Positions 56,431 through 64,000 of a stretch of DNA of 64,000 bases are shown here, one piece after another; within the stretch, counting starts at the first letter, position 1, and each line of letters starts with the position of its first letter. Position numbers and translations under genes: made by a program. Source of the stretch: Sphingobium sp. AP49. Its GTDB lineage: Bacteria > Pseudomonadota > Alphaproteobacteria > Sphingomonadales > Sphingomonadaceae. The notes under the pieces are model-generated. The model was not told where the DNA came from, did no database searches, and was given only the letters and a program-made list of their open reading frames with translations. Location: contig NZ_CP124576.1 of NCBI RefSeq assembly GCF_000281715.2, forward strand, positions 3,941,001 to 4,005,000. Reading direction: 5' to 3'.

Positions 56431-57926
56431 GCGGTTTCTCCGATCAGGGGCCGTAAAGCGCGGGCGCGCCGACGGCGATTGCGGACACGGCGCAGGTCGC
56501 GCCGCAGCTTGGAAAGGCCCATCCATGTCCCCGTCCCGCAGACGAGCGTGACCATGGCGAGCAGCGGCAGGACAATGATGTCCCACCAAGGGCGGGTGCG
56601 CAGCAGCGGAAAATCGAGCCGGTGCAGCCCGTCCTGCAGCCAGCGGAAGGCCCGGCCATTGCGGTCGAAGGCGCGGATCAGGCGGCCGGACGCGGGATCG
56701 ACATAGAGGCGCGTCCTCTGGTCATCGGCCAGGATGACGCGCCACACCGGCAGGGCGACGCTGGCCTTGTGGCCATAATAATAAGCGTCTTCTTGGCGCA
56801 GCAGGTCGAGCGAGGCGATCGGTGGACCGTCACGCAGCGCGGCGCGCAGGCCCGCTTCGGACAAAGTGGCCGGTCGTCCAGCAGCGTCGAAGCGCTGCGC
56901 CTTGCCGGCGCGGTCGATCGCCACCAGATGGACGGCACCGGCAAAGGGTACCGCCTCCAGCCGGACGACGCCCGTCGGCAGGGTGGGCAGCGCCGTGATC
57001 GCCCGGCGCGCATCACCCCAGGCGAAGTCGCCGTTCAGCCGCTGGCGCTGCGTCATCATCGCCTCGCTGTCGAGCAGCCCCCAGGGGTTCATCGACAGCA
57101 GCCCGCTCGCCACCCAGCTCAGCGTCACTATGCCGAAGAACAGCCCGGCCATATGATGCCACCACCACAGGCCCCGATAGGGCGATCCGATGCTGCCGTC
57201 GCGGCGACGGCGCAACCGGGCGATGCCGACCCACAGGCCGGTGATGGTCAGGAAGCAGCCGATCAGCGAGGTCCAGATGACGACCTGGCTCCACAGCGCG
57301 CCATCCTGTCGCAGGATCGTGGGATAGAGCCAGTGCGGCACCGCGCCGAGCCAGCCCCAGAAGCGCTGGAAGCGGGTGGTCAGCTGCACCACCTCCCCGC
57401 TCCTGCCCGAGACATAGGCCTGCGTCCCCGCCGGATCGGCATAATCGACGCGGTAGAGCGGCGCATTGCGGCGCCAGGTCTGGACCGTCCACTGGTCCAT
57501 CTCCGTCTGCGCTACCTGCCCGACCGGGCCGGCAATAGCGCTGTTGCGGCCGAACTCGTGCGCCACCCTGTGGATAAGGTCCGGATCGACCTGCTCGACC
57601 GGTTTCCCCGATGCCCAGTCATGGGTGCCGACGGACACCCGCATCTGCGGGATGGTCCGCGTCGGATCGAGCGCCGGGGTCACCCGCAGCACGGGGCGCC
57701 CGGCCATCATCTCGATCCGGGCGGCGGACAGCATCATGGCGTCGGACAGCGTCCCCGCCTGCCCCGGCGACAGCTTGAGTGGCGTGAGCCCCCCAAGCTG
57801 CGTGGCCGGTGTCAGGCGCGGATAGTCGACATAGAGCATCACGAAGCCGGACAGGCACCACAGCGTCATGACGGCGCCGATGATGATGCCCAGCCAGCGA
57901 TGCAGCAGCAGGACCGGCCGCATCAT
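56427..57926 (-). CDS. PepSY-associated transmembrane protein
   Basis: The ATG at 57926 (tandem Met) gives MMRPVLLLHRWLGIIIGAVM, the usual first helix of PepSY-TM proteins. The 499-residue protein has four or five transmembrane helices around two periplasmic PepSY-like regions. HRWLG, WWHHMAGLFFGIVTLSWVAS and HRLDFPLLRTRPWWD contain the His residues expected for heme or metal contact. Relatives accompany siderophore receptors and may act as reductases. It starts 2 bp after the receptor stop. A role in releasing or reducing the metal carried by the receptor is inferred. Confidence 0.88.
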   Translation of the reverse strand: MMRPVLLLHRWLGIIIGAVMTLWCLSGFVMLYVDYPRLTPATQLGGLTPLKLSPGQAGTLSDAMMLSAARIEMMAGRPVLRVTPALDPTRTIPQMRVSVGTHDWASGKPVEQVDPDLIHRVAHEFGRNSAIAGPVGQVAQTEMDQWTVQTWRRNAPLYRVDYADPAGTQAYVSGRSGEVVQLTTRFQRFWGWLGAVPHWLYPTILRQDGALWSQVVIWTSLIGCFLTITGLWVGIARLRRRRDGSIGSPYRGLWWWHHMAGLFFGIVTLSWVASGLLSMNPWGLLDSEAMMTQRQRLNGDFAWGDARRAITALPTLPTGVVRLEAVPFAGAVHLVAIDRAGKAQRFDAAGRPATLSEAGLRAALRDGPPIASLDLLRQEDAYYYGHKASVALPVWRVILADDQRTRLYVDPASGRLIRAFDRNGRAFRWLQDGLHRLDFPLLRTRPWWDIIVLPLLAMVTLVCGTGTWMGLSKLRRDLRRVRNRRRRARALRPLIGETA

Positions 57927-57928
57927 CG

Positions 57929-59917
57929 TCAGAAGCTCAGGCCATAGCTGACCCGCAGCGTGCGCGGCACGCCCCGGTAGAAATAGAGGAAGCGGCTGTT
58001 GCTGCCGTCCAATACCCCCGCATCGCTGACCGCCGAGCGATAGCCGGTGGAGGCGTAATCGCGGTCGAACAGATTCTCGACATTGATGCCGAACCGGTTG
58101 CGCCGCGCCTGGTCCAGCCACAGATGGGCACCTGCATCGACCACGGCATAATTGCCATAGTTCATCCGGCCAAAGCCCGATGCGGTCGACCAGACATCGC
58201 CCACCCAATTGGCCGACAGATTGGCGCCGAAGCGGCCCGTTTCCGGCGCATAGACGATCGCGGCGCGGCCATATTGCTCCGGATTGCGATCCCGCTGCAC
58301 CGAACTGCCCTGATTGCGGACACGCGAATAGGTGTAGCTGGCCGACAGGCCCCAGCCGCCGCTGAGGTTCGCATTCAGTTCCAGCTCGGCGCCCTTGGCC
58401 CGCACCTTGTCGCTGACGTTGATATAGGTGCCCTCGGGGAAGCCCGGATCATCATAGGTCGTGTCGATCAGGTCGGTGATGCGCCGGTTGAAATAGGTCG
58501 CCTTCCAGCGGATCGCACCGCCGGCCAACGCGCCACCCAGCGCGGCGTTGAGGTTCAGGCTCTCCTCTGGCTTCAGGTTCGGATTGCCGACCTCGCAACA
58601 GGGATCATTGCCATAGAGCTGCGAGGCGTCGGGCAGCACAAAGGAGGTGCCGCCATTGGCCTCCACGAACAAGGCGTCGCTGACATCATAGCGCCCCGAG
58701 ACGTTCCAGATCGTCTTTTCCGATCCCTTCGCCTTGTTGTAGCGCAGGCCCGCGGCGATCCGCCCCTTGCTCGACAGGTCGTCATTGGTGCGCAGCTGGA
58801 AGATGCCGGCATGGACCTGTTCGTCGGTCGGCGCGATCAGCAGGACGTCGTCGCGGCCGTTGAAGCTCTGGAAATCATAGCCGATCAGCGTGTCGATGCC
58901 GCGCAGCATGTTGAGCTGCACCACCGCGCTGCCGCCATAATCCTGATAGCCCCAGAAGGTGCCGGCCGGGTAGATGATCTGCGGCGGTCCCGCCGGAATG
59001 GGATTGCGGATCTGGACATAGGCGGTCTTCCAGTCGTGGAAATAACCCTTGAGAAAGAATTGCACGCCATCCTCGCCGGTATAGTCGAGGCGCAGGCTGG
59101 CCACTTCCTCATTGCGGTCGTTGCGGCTCTCCTTCGTCCGCGTCGCGCTGATATTGTCGAGATCGGCCTTGGTGTGCTGGTAAAGCGCGCTCAGGCGCAG
59201 GTCCGGCGCGATATCATATTGATATTTGATGCCCGCCGACCAGAGATCATAGCCGCGCGCGCGATCGGTGGCGCTGGGCTGCATCACGTCATAGGGACGA
59301 TAGCCGTCCGACTGGCTGCGATTGGCCCAGACCACGAAGCGATGTTGGCCGATCGCGCCGCGCAGATAGCCATCCAGGCTGGTGCCGGCATAGCTGTCGA
59401 GGCTGGCATTGACCTGGCCGCCCAGATCGTCGCTGAAATCGCGGGTGACGACATTGATGACACCGGCCGCCGCCTGGGTGCCGTAGAACAGGCTTTCGCC
59501 CCCTTTCAGCACCTCGATCCGCTCGATCATGCTGGCGGCCATGGTGTCGTTGGGTGACGTGCCGCCATAGAGACGGTTGTTGAGGCGGATACCGTCCATC
59601 GTCCACAGCACGTCCTTGGTGCGCGACCCCTGCAGCGCGATGTCGACATAGCTGAACGGCCCGGACTGCGACCGGATGAACAGGCCCGGCACCGCTTCGA
59701 GCGCGCGGGCGGTGTCGATCGCGGCGGCATCGCGGATCTGCGTGTCGGTGACGATCTCAATGGCATGGCCATAGCGCGACAGCTGCTGCGGCAGCGTCTC
59801 TTCCAGGCTGGTGCCGGTGACGGTGATGCTGTCGCCTTCGACTTCATCGGCAAATGCCGGCGATACGATGGCAAGCGAAAGGGCCAGAGCGGCCCGTGAA
59901 ACGATATTGGACTTCAT
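57929..59917 (-). CDS. TonB-dependent receptor under cobalamin riboswitch control
   Basis: The chosen ATG at 59917 follows GGGGGA; the product of 662 residues has a signal peptide (about 1-23, ending AFA-DE). The plug contains DSITVTGTSLEETLP (TonB-box side), ARALEAVPGLFIRSQSGPFS and ERIEVLKGGESLFYGTQAAA, and the barrel ends RGVPRTLRVSYGLSF. A Cys pair, DPCCEVGNP, sits in an external loop near residue 440. It resembles BtuB/FhuA-size receptors. Because of the riboswitch its cargo is probably cobalamin, a precursor or a cobalt chelate. Confidence 0.92.
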   Translation of the reverse strand: MKSNIVSRAALALSLAIVSPAFADEVEGDSITVTGTSLEETLPQQLSRYGHAIEIVTDTQIRDAAAIDTARALEAVPGLFIRSQSGPFSYVDIALQGSRTKDVLWTMDGIRLNNRLYGGTSPNDTMAASMIERIEVLKGGESLFYGTQAAAGVINVVTRDFSDDLGGQVNASLDSYAGTSLDGYLRGAIGQHRFVVWANRSQSDGYRPYDVMQPSATDRARGYDLWSAGIKYQYDIAPDLRLSALYQHTKADLDNISATRTKESRNDRNEEVASLRLDYTGEDGVQFFLKGYFHDWKTAYVQIRNPIPAGPPQIIYPAGTFWGYQDYGGSAVVQLNMLRGIDTLIGYDFQSFNGRDDVLLIAPTDEQVHAGIFQLRTNDDLSSKGRIAAGLRYNKAKGSEKTIWNVSGRYDVSDALFVEANGGTSFVLPDASQLYGNDPCCEVGNPNLKPEESLNLNAALGGALAGGAIRWKATYFNRRITDLIDTTYDDPGFPEGTYINVSDKVRAKGAELELNANLSGGWGLSASYTYSRVRNQGSSVQRDRNPEQYGRAAIVYAPETGRFGANLSANWVGDVWSTASGFGRMNYGNYAVVDAGAHLWLDQARRNRFGINVENLFDRDYASTGYRSAVSDAGVLDGSNSRFLYFYRGVPRTLRVSYGLSF

Positions 59918-60120
59918 ATATTCCCCCATCCGGCGCCGCGTTCGACGGGCGGGGGCAACCTTCACGAGCGGCACGCGCGCGAACGTCCGACACACGCGCC
60001 GGCCGGGCGCCCAAGGGCAACCGACGCGCGTCGTCGCAGCGGCCCCAGCCGCTCGTTCGTCGCTCAGACGGAAGTTACCGTGCCGCGGCCATCCCCTGGA
60101 CCAAGGCAAGAGCGACCAGA
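59918..60120 (-). promoter_or_regulatory. Expression platform between riboswitch and receptor start
   Basis: About 200 nt of leader follow the aptamer. The RBS GGGGG (59923-59927, minus strand) is exactly complementary to a CCCCC run at 59951-59955, and flanking bases (TTG-CCCCC with GGGGG-AA) extend the match. This could form a hairpin that hides the ribosome site when the aptamer is bound. The GGCGCCG palindrome lies in the loop. No typical terminator T-run is visible. Confidence 0.55.
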
Positions 60121-60338
60121 CGCCGGCAGGTCTCCTGGCTCACGGGTCATCGCTTGATGCACGGCCTTCCCAGGCCTCGCAGGATTTAGCGTCCGGCCCA
60201 GTGGCTGGCGGATCGGGCATTCTGCCGTCCGCACATGTACATCGCGCTCACCGCTTACAGTTGCAGGGACAGCTGCGGATTTGGACAGTCACCCGTCCGC
60301 ACCGCATTCCCTATTAAGCCCCTTTCGGGACACCGGCG
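60121..60338 (-). ncRNA. Cobalamin riboswitch
   Basis: On the minus strand the aptamer reads, in order, CGGTGTCCCGAAAGGGG, TAATAGGGAATGCGGTG, CTGTCCCTGCAACTGTAA, GCCACTGGGCC, CTGGGAAGGC and finally GAGCCAGGAGACCTGCC, the B12 box. All conserved parts of the adenosylcobalamin aptamer are present. It lies upstream of the TonB receptor, PepSY and NiCoT genes, and would shut down their expression when cobalamin is plentiful. The promoter must lie to the right of about 60340; the copB end is at 60415. Confidence 0.97.
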
Positions 60339-60414
60339 CGATCATGATCCCATGCCTTGCGGCGCGGGATCGGCGGGATCGATAATCGAATATCAGGCGG
60401 GCTGCAAGCCAGTC

Positions 60415-61287
60415 TCAAAACCAGGCGCGCAGGCCGATCACCAGGCTGGTGGCCGACGGCTTGTCGCCTGCGGCACGGGCATAATCGGCCGTATCGCCCA
60501 GCTTGCGCTCCCAATTGACGCCGACATAGGGCGCGAATTCGCGGGCAATCTCGTAGCGCAGCCGCAGCCCCAGCTCGATATCGGACGGACCGGCGCCGAT
60601 TCCCAGTTCGGGCACATCCTGCGCCGCCAGATTGAACTCGGCGGCGGGCTGCAGGATCAGCCGCTGGGTGAGGCGCTGGTCATAGCTCGCCTCCAGCCGC
60701 AGATGGGCGTCGCCCCTGGTCGACAGGAAGGCTTCGGCCCCGACCTCGAACCAGTAGGGCGCCAGGCCGTCGATGCCGATCACCGCATAGCTGCGGTCCG
60801 GCCCTTCGCCGAAATCCTGCCGCACGCCCGCCTGCAGGTTGAACCAGGGATCGATCGCCCGGCTGTAGAGCGCCTGCACCTCGGCCCGTTCGAGCGATCC
60901 GCCAAACCTCCCCTCGCCCTCGCTCTTGACCGCGAAGCGGTTGATGTCGCCACCGATCCAGCCCTCGCCCTCCCAGGCATAGCCATCCGCGCCCTTGCCG
61001 GCGCGATATTCCAGCCGATCGAGCATCCATTGCGAATAGGTCATGCCGCCCCCTTCCGCGATCATCGCCGCGCGGGCGCGGGCCATGGCGGCGGGATCAT
61101 AGAGCGCGTCGGCGGCATGATCGGTCGGCACTGGCGGTGGCGTGCCCTGCGGGATCGCGGCGTCGGCAGCCGGCGCCATTGGATTCTGGGCATGACCCAT
61201 TGCCCCATGATCCATTTGGCTGTGATCGACAGTCTGGGCCTGCGCCGGCGCGGCGGCGGCGAGCAGCAGGAGCGCGATCAGCCTCAT
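60415..61287 (-). CDS. copB: Copper resistance protein B
   Basis: This 290-residue outer-membrane protein has a signal peptide (1-18) and a Met/His-rich N-terminal segment (DHSQMDHGAMGHAQN) for copper. A beta-barrel follows with the CopB signatures YSQWMLDRLEYR, DINRFAVKSEGEGRFGG, YSRAIDPWFNLQAGVRQDFG and, at the end, FAPYVGVNWERKLGDTA and LVIGLRAWF. It works with CopA in periplasmic or outer-membrane copper detoxification. Its ATG overlaps the CopA stop. Confidence 0.96.
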   Translation of the reverse strand: MRLIALLLLAAAAPAQAQTVDHSQMDHGAMGHAQNPMAPAADAAIPQGTPPPVPTDHAADALYDPAAMARARAAMIAEGGGMTYSQWMLDRLEYRAGKGADGYAWEGEGWIGGDINRFAVKSEGEGRFGGSLERAEVQALYSRAIDPWFNLQAGVRQDFGEGPDRSYAVIGIDGLAPYWFEVGAEAFLSTRGDAHLRLEASYDQRLTQRLILQPAAEFNLAAQDVPELGIGAGPSDIELGLRLRYEIAREFAPYVGVNWERKLGDTADYARAAGDKPSATSLVIGLRAWF

Positions 61288-63023
61288 GCCGCGTCCTCCC
61301 CATGGCGGACCGTCACCACCCGCATCATCCCGGCATGCATGTGCATCAGCATATGGCAGTGGAAGGCCCAGTCGCCCAGCGCATCGGTGGTAAGGTCGAA
61401 GCTGAGCTTGCCGCCGGGCAGCACATTCACCGTATGCTTGCGCGGATTATGCGCCGCCTCGCCGGTCACCAGTTCGAAGAAATGGCCGTGCAGATGGATG
61501 GGATGCGGCATCATCGTGTCGTTGATGAGCGTCACGCGCACCCGCTCCATATGGCGGAAGGCGATCGGCTCGGCCCCTTCCGACAGCTTCACCCCGTCGA
61601 ACGACCACATATAACGTTCCATGTTCGCGGTCAGGTGGATGTCGAGCGATCGGCTCGGCGGGCGCAGGTCGGCGTTCGGCGTCAGCGACCGCAGATCGGC
61701 ATAGGTCAGCACGCGATGGTCGACATGCTCCAGCCCCGTCGGCCGGTCGGCGGTGCGATCGGCCGGCATCGGCGACAGGGTGGCGACGCCCGGCCCCATT
61801 TTCACGCCCGGCGCGACCGACTTGTCGCGCATCTTCATGCTGTGGCCGCTCATGGCGTCATTGGCTGGCTGACTGAGGTCGATCACGCCACCGTGGCCCA
61901 TGTCCATGCCGCCCATGTCCATGCCCATGTCCTTCATGCCCAGCAGCGGCCGGGCGCGCCGGGCCGGCACGGGCGCGACCATGCCGAGCTGCGGCGCCAA
62001 GGTGGCGCGGACCAGGCCGGACCGGTCGATCGCCTCGGCAATCAGGGCATAGGGCCTCGCCTCGCCGGGCTGGACGATCACATCATAGGTTTCGGCAATG
62101 CCGATCTGGAACTCGTCGGTCTCGACCGGCTGGACATCCTGCCCGTCGCACTGGACGATAGTCATCGGCAGGCCGGGCAGGCGAACATTGAAATTGGTCA
62201 TCGCCGACGCGTTGATGATGCGCAGCCGCACCCGCTCGCCCGGCACGAACAGACCGGTCCAGTTTTCGGCCGTGCCCATGCCGTTCACCAGATAGCTGTA
62301 GGTCGCGCCGGTGACGTCGGAAATATCGGTCGGGTCCATGCGCATCTCGCCCCAATCGATCCGGTCTTTGAGGGCCTGGTCCTTGCCCGCCAGCAACCCG
62401 GCCAGCGTCTGGCGCTGCATGTTGTAATAGCCGCCCGATTGCTTCAGCCTTTGCAGCAGCTTGTGCGGATGAACCGGGCTCCAGTCGGCGAGCAGGATCA
62501 CATGCTCCCGGTCATAAGCCACCGGATCGGGATTGGCCGGATCGATGATGATCGGCCCATAAAGGCCCATCGCCTCCTGCATGCCCGAATGGCTGTGATA
62601 CCAGTAGGTGCCGGCCTGCCGCACGGGGAAGCGATAGATGAAGGTTTCGCCCGGCGCGATACCGGGGAAGCTGATGCCCGGCACGCCGTCCATCTGGAAG
62701 GGCAGGATCAGCCCGTGCCAGTGGATCGAGCTATCCTCCTTCAGTCGATTGGTGACAGCGATGTTGACAGCCTGCCCCTCGCGCAGGCGGATGAGCGGCG
62801 CGGGCGTGCCGCCATTGACGCTGATCGCATGGGCCGATCGGCCACCGGTCGCAAAATGCCCGTCGCCGATGCTGAGCGCGATCGTCTCGCCCGACAGCGC
62901 GCCCTGCGCGGCGCCATGCGTGCCGGTGGCGGCCCAGCCGGGCAAGGTCTGGGCCATCGCGAGGGCGGCGCCACCCCGGATCAGGCTGCGGCGGTCGAGG
63001 GAGAAGCAGGGCGTATCGGTCAT
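61284..63023 (-). CDS. copA: Copper-resistance multicopper oxidase CopA
   Basis: This 579-residue periplasmic oxidase has a Tat signal (LDRRSLIRGGAALAMAQ) and three cupredoxin domains. Copper-site motifs are HWHGL (101-105), WYHSHSG (141-147), HPIHLHGHFFEL and HCHMLMHMHAGMM. A Met-rich insert MKDMGMDMGGMDMGH in the middle domain is typical of CopA/PcoA and oxidises or binds Cu(I). It is between the sigma factor (6-bp gap) and copB (overlap), so all form one operon. Confidence 0.97.
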   Translation of the reverse strand: MTDTPCFSLDRRSLIRGGAALAMAQTLPGWAATGTHGAAQGALSGETIALSIGDGHFATGGRSAHAISVNGGTPAPLIRLREGQAVNIAVTNRLKEDSSIHWHGLILPFQMDGVPGISFPGIAPGETFIYRFPVRQAGTYWYHSHSGMQEAMGLYGPIIIDPANPDPVAYDREHVILLADWSPVHPHKLLQRLKQSGGYYNMQRQTLAGLLAGKDQALKDRIDWGEMRMDPTDISDVTGATYSYLVNGMGTAENWTGLFVPGERVRLRIINASAMTNFNVRLPGLPMTIVQCDGQDVQPVETDEFQIGIAETYDVIVQPGEARPYALIAEAIDRSGLVRATLAPQLGMVAPVPARRARPLLGMKDMGMDMGGMDMGHGGVIDLSQPANDAMSGHSMKMRDKSVAPGVKMGPGVATLSPMPADRTADRPTGLEHVDHRVLTYADLRSLTPNADLRPPSRSLDIHLTANMERYMWSFDGVKLSEGAEPIAFRHMERVRVTLINDTMMPHPIHLHGHFFELVTGEAAHNPRKHTVNVLPGGKLSFDLTTDALGDWAFHCHMLMHMHAGMMRVVTVRHGEDAA

Positions 63024-63029
63024 ATCCGC

Positions 63030-63605
63030 TTATACGCGCGCCGCGTCGCTTTCCCTCAACATGTGCTGCAATTGCTTGCGGGCGCGATAGAGGCGGGTTT
63101 CCACCGCCTTTTCGCTGATGTCCAATATCGTCGCGACCTCGGCCTGGCTCATGCCCTCGATCCCGCGCAGCAAAACCACCTCGCGCAGCGCCACCGGCAG
63201 CGCCGCCACCGCCGCCCCGATCCGGGCGACCCCGGCGCGCGACTGCGCTGCCTGTTCGGGATCGGGCGCCGCGTCGGCGACATGGGCCGCATCCTCGATC
63301 GGCCGGGCGAAACTGAAGAAGCGGCGGACGGCACGGCGGCGCGCCCAGTCATGGCATTTGTTAATCGTGATCCGTGCGATCCAGCCGCGAAAGGGCCGGC
63401 GCCCATCATAGCGGGCGAGCGCGGCAAAGGCGGCGACGAAGCTTTCCTGCACGATGTCCATTGCCGCGTCGGCATCGCCGACATGGCCGCGCGCCAGCCG
63501 ATAGACGGCATCGCGATGCCGCCGCATCAGCGCGCCATAGGCCGCCTGTCGCCCGGCCAGCGCCTGCGCCGCCAGCGTGGCATCATCGGGATCGTCGGCT
63601 ATCAC
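63030..63605 (-). CDS. ECF sigma factor (CnrH-like)
   Basis: This 191-residue sigma-70 family protein has region 2 (VQESFVAAFAALARYDGRRP FRGW, then ITINKCHDWARR) and region 4 (REVVLLRGIEGMSQAEVATI, then SEKAVETRLYRARKQL). Its length and partner match CnrH-type metal-responsive ECF factors. The GTG start at 63605 overlaps the stop of a CnrX-like sensor gene (GTGA). It probably drives transcription of the sensor-sigma-copA-copB operon in response to periplasmic metal. No anti-sigma is visible; it may lie past the window edge. Confidence 0.92.
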   Translation of the reverse strand: MIADDPDDATLAAQALAGRQAAYGALMRRHRDAVYRLARGHVGDADAAMDIVQESFVAAFAALARYDGRRPFRGWIARITINKCHDWARRRAVRRFFSFARPIEDAAHVADAAPDPEQAAQSRAGVARIGAAVAALPVALREVVLLRGIEGMSQAEVATILDISEKAVETRLYRARKQLQHMLRESDAARV

Positions 63606-64000
63606 CCGACAGGCTGGGTCAGCGCCTTGACCACCGCCGCGTCGAACAGCGCGGCCTGATCGGGGCGCAGCACGCCACGCATCGCGAAGATGTGCTTCAA
63701 TGTCTCCTTCTGCAATTCCCCCATCACCTGGTGCGACCGGTCGACCGCCCGGGCGACGCGCGGGCCATAGCCATGTTCGGCGGCGATCGCGGCGGCCAGC
63801 CGCTGATTATCGGCCCGCATCTCCGCGTCGAGCGCGGCCTTGCGCTGCGCGAAGGCGGCTTCCAGATCGGCGATGCGCTGCTTCTGCCCCGCGTCGAGCG
63901 TCAGCCGCTCATGCAACAAGGCATGCACCTCATTCTCCACCGGCGGCGCGGGCGCGAGCCAGATGCGCGCGACCAGCACGGCCGCCAGCGCCGCGGCAAA
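63602..64000 (-). CDS. CnrX-like periplasmic metal sensor, C-terminal part (cut by window edge)
   Basis: The frame is open to the window edge; the visible part has a hydrophobic anchor (FAAALAAVLVARIWLA) and a helical domain. Metal-ligand positions of CnrX are recognisable: HALLH (HxxxH), a Glu in IADLEAAF and KHIFAM (HxxxM). CnrX binds Ni2+ or Co2+ and signals an anti-sigma. The pairing with copA/copB suggests copper may be sensed instead. It overlaps the sigma gene by 4 bp. The start lies beyond 64000. Confidence 0.85.
   Translation of the reverse strand, partial: FAAALAAVLVARIWLAPAPPVENEVHALLHERLTLDAGQKQRIADLEAAFAQRKAALDAEMRADNQRLAAAIAAEHGYGPRVARAVDRSHQVMGELQKETLKHIFAMRGVLRPDQAALFDAAVVKALTQPVG

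Noticed and set aside
61137..63659. 840-codon plus-strand open frame opposite copA and the sigma factor
   Set aside because: The opposite strand holds clear copA motifs and sigma regions; the plus frame is compositionally a shadow.

Overview
The window is GC-rich chromosomal DNA of an alphaproteobacterium, most likely a sphingomonad (Sphingobium, Sphingomonas or a relative). The reasons are codon use (heavy TAT and CAT in an otherwise GC-rich background), the oxidative rather than isomerase-type arabinose enzymes, large TonB-dependent receptors and many short overlapping gene junctions. This is inference from style and gene content; no rRNA is present. I see no tRNA, IS element, phage gene or CRISPR array.

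Layout. (1) 1-520: the start of a nitroreductase and a 55-residue small protein. (2) 766-8697: a complete kdpFABCDE potassium pump and sensor operon led by an extra 27-residue membrane peptide, facing the constitutive K+ transporter kup (8694-10592). (3) 10820-17044: an envelope polysaccharide block with a small membrane protein, a three-domain GH18-like/deacetylase/GT2 synthase, a PDZ protein and an OmpR/histidine-kinase pair. (4) 17296-33189: an L-arabinose/arabinan utilisation locus with lactonase, aldose epimerase, FucP-type permease, GntR regulator, AraD1-type FAH protein, arabinose dehydrogenase, GH51, two GH43 enzymes, a TonB receptor and an (alpha/alpha)6 glycosidase. A shared operator-like palindrome occurs at three promoters. 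(5) 33321-42870: a SARP-type regulator facing a seven-gene minus-strand cluster of amidohydrolase, POT peptide transporter, metzincin-like protease, two small proteins, YcaO and TfuA. This looks like an uncharacterised peptide- or protein-modifying system and is the most novel part of the window. (6) 42935-48486: a divergent peptide or N-acyl-amide hydrolase operon (Ntn acylase, amidohydrolase, divergent M19 dipeptidase) with a LysR regulator. (7) 48807-55381: an RND efflux operon (permease, adaptor, OM factor) and an SDR. (8) 55378-60338: a cobalamin riboswitch driving a TonB receptor, a PepSY membrane protein and a NiCoT cobalt/nickel permease. (9) 60415-64000: a CnrX-like metal sensor (cut by the window edge), an ECF sigma factor, CopA oxidase and CopB.

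How the genes work together. Arabinan would be cut outside the cell or in the periplasm by the GH43 and GH51 enzymes, with oligosaccharides entering through the TonB receptor and L-arabinose through the FucP-like permease. L-arabinose is then oxidised to the lactone, opened to arabonate and processed further. The expected arabonate dehydratase and ketoglutarate-semialdehyde dehydrogenase are not here. In the YcaO-TfuA cluster, ATG/TGA overlaps couple a 90-residue protein, YcaO and TfuA, so the small proteins are the first candidates for substrate or recognition partner.
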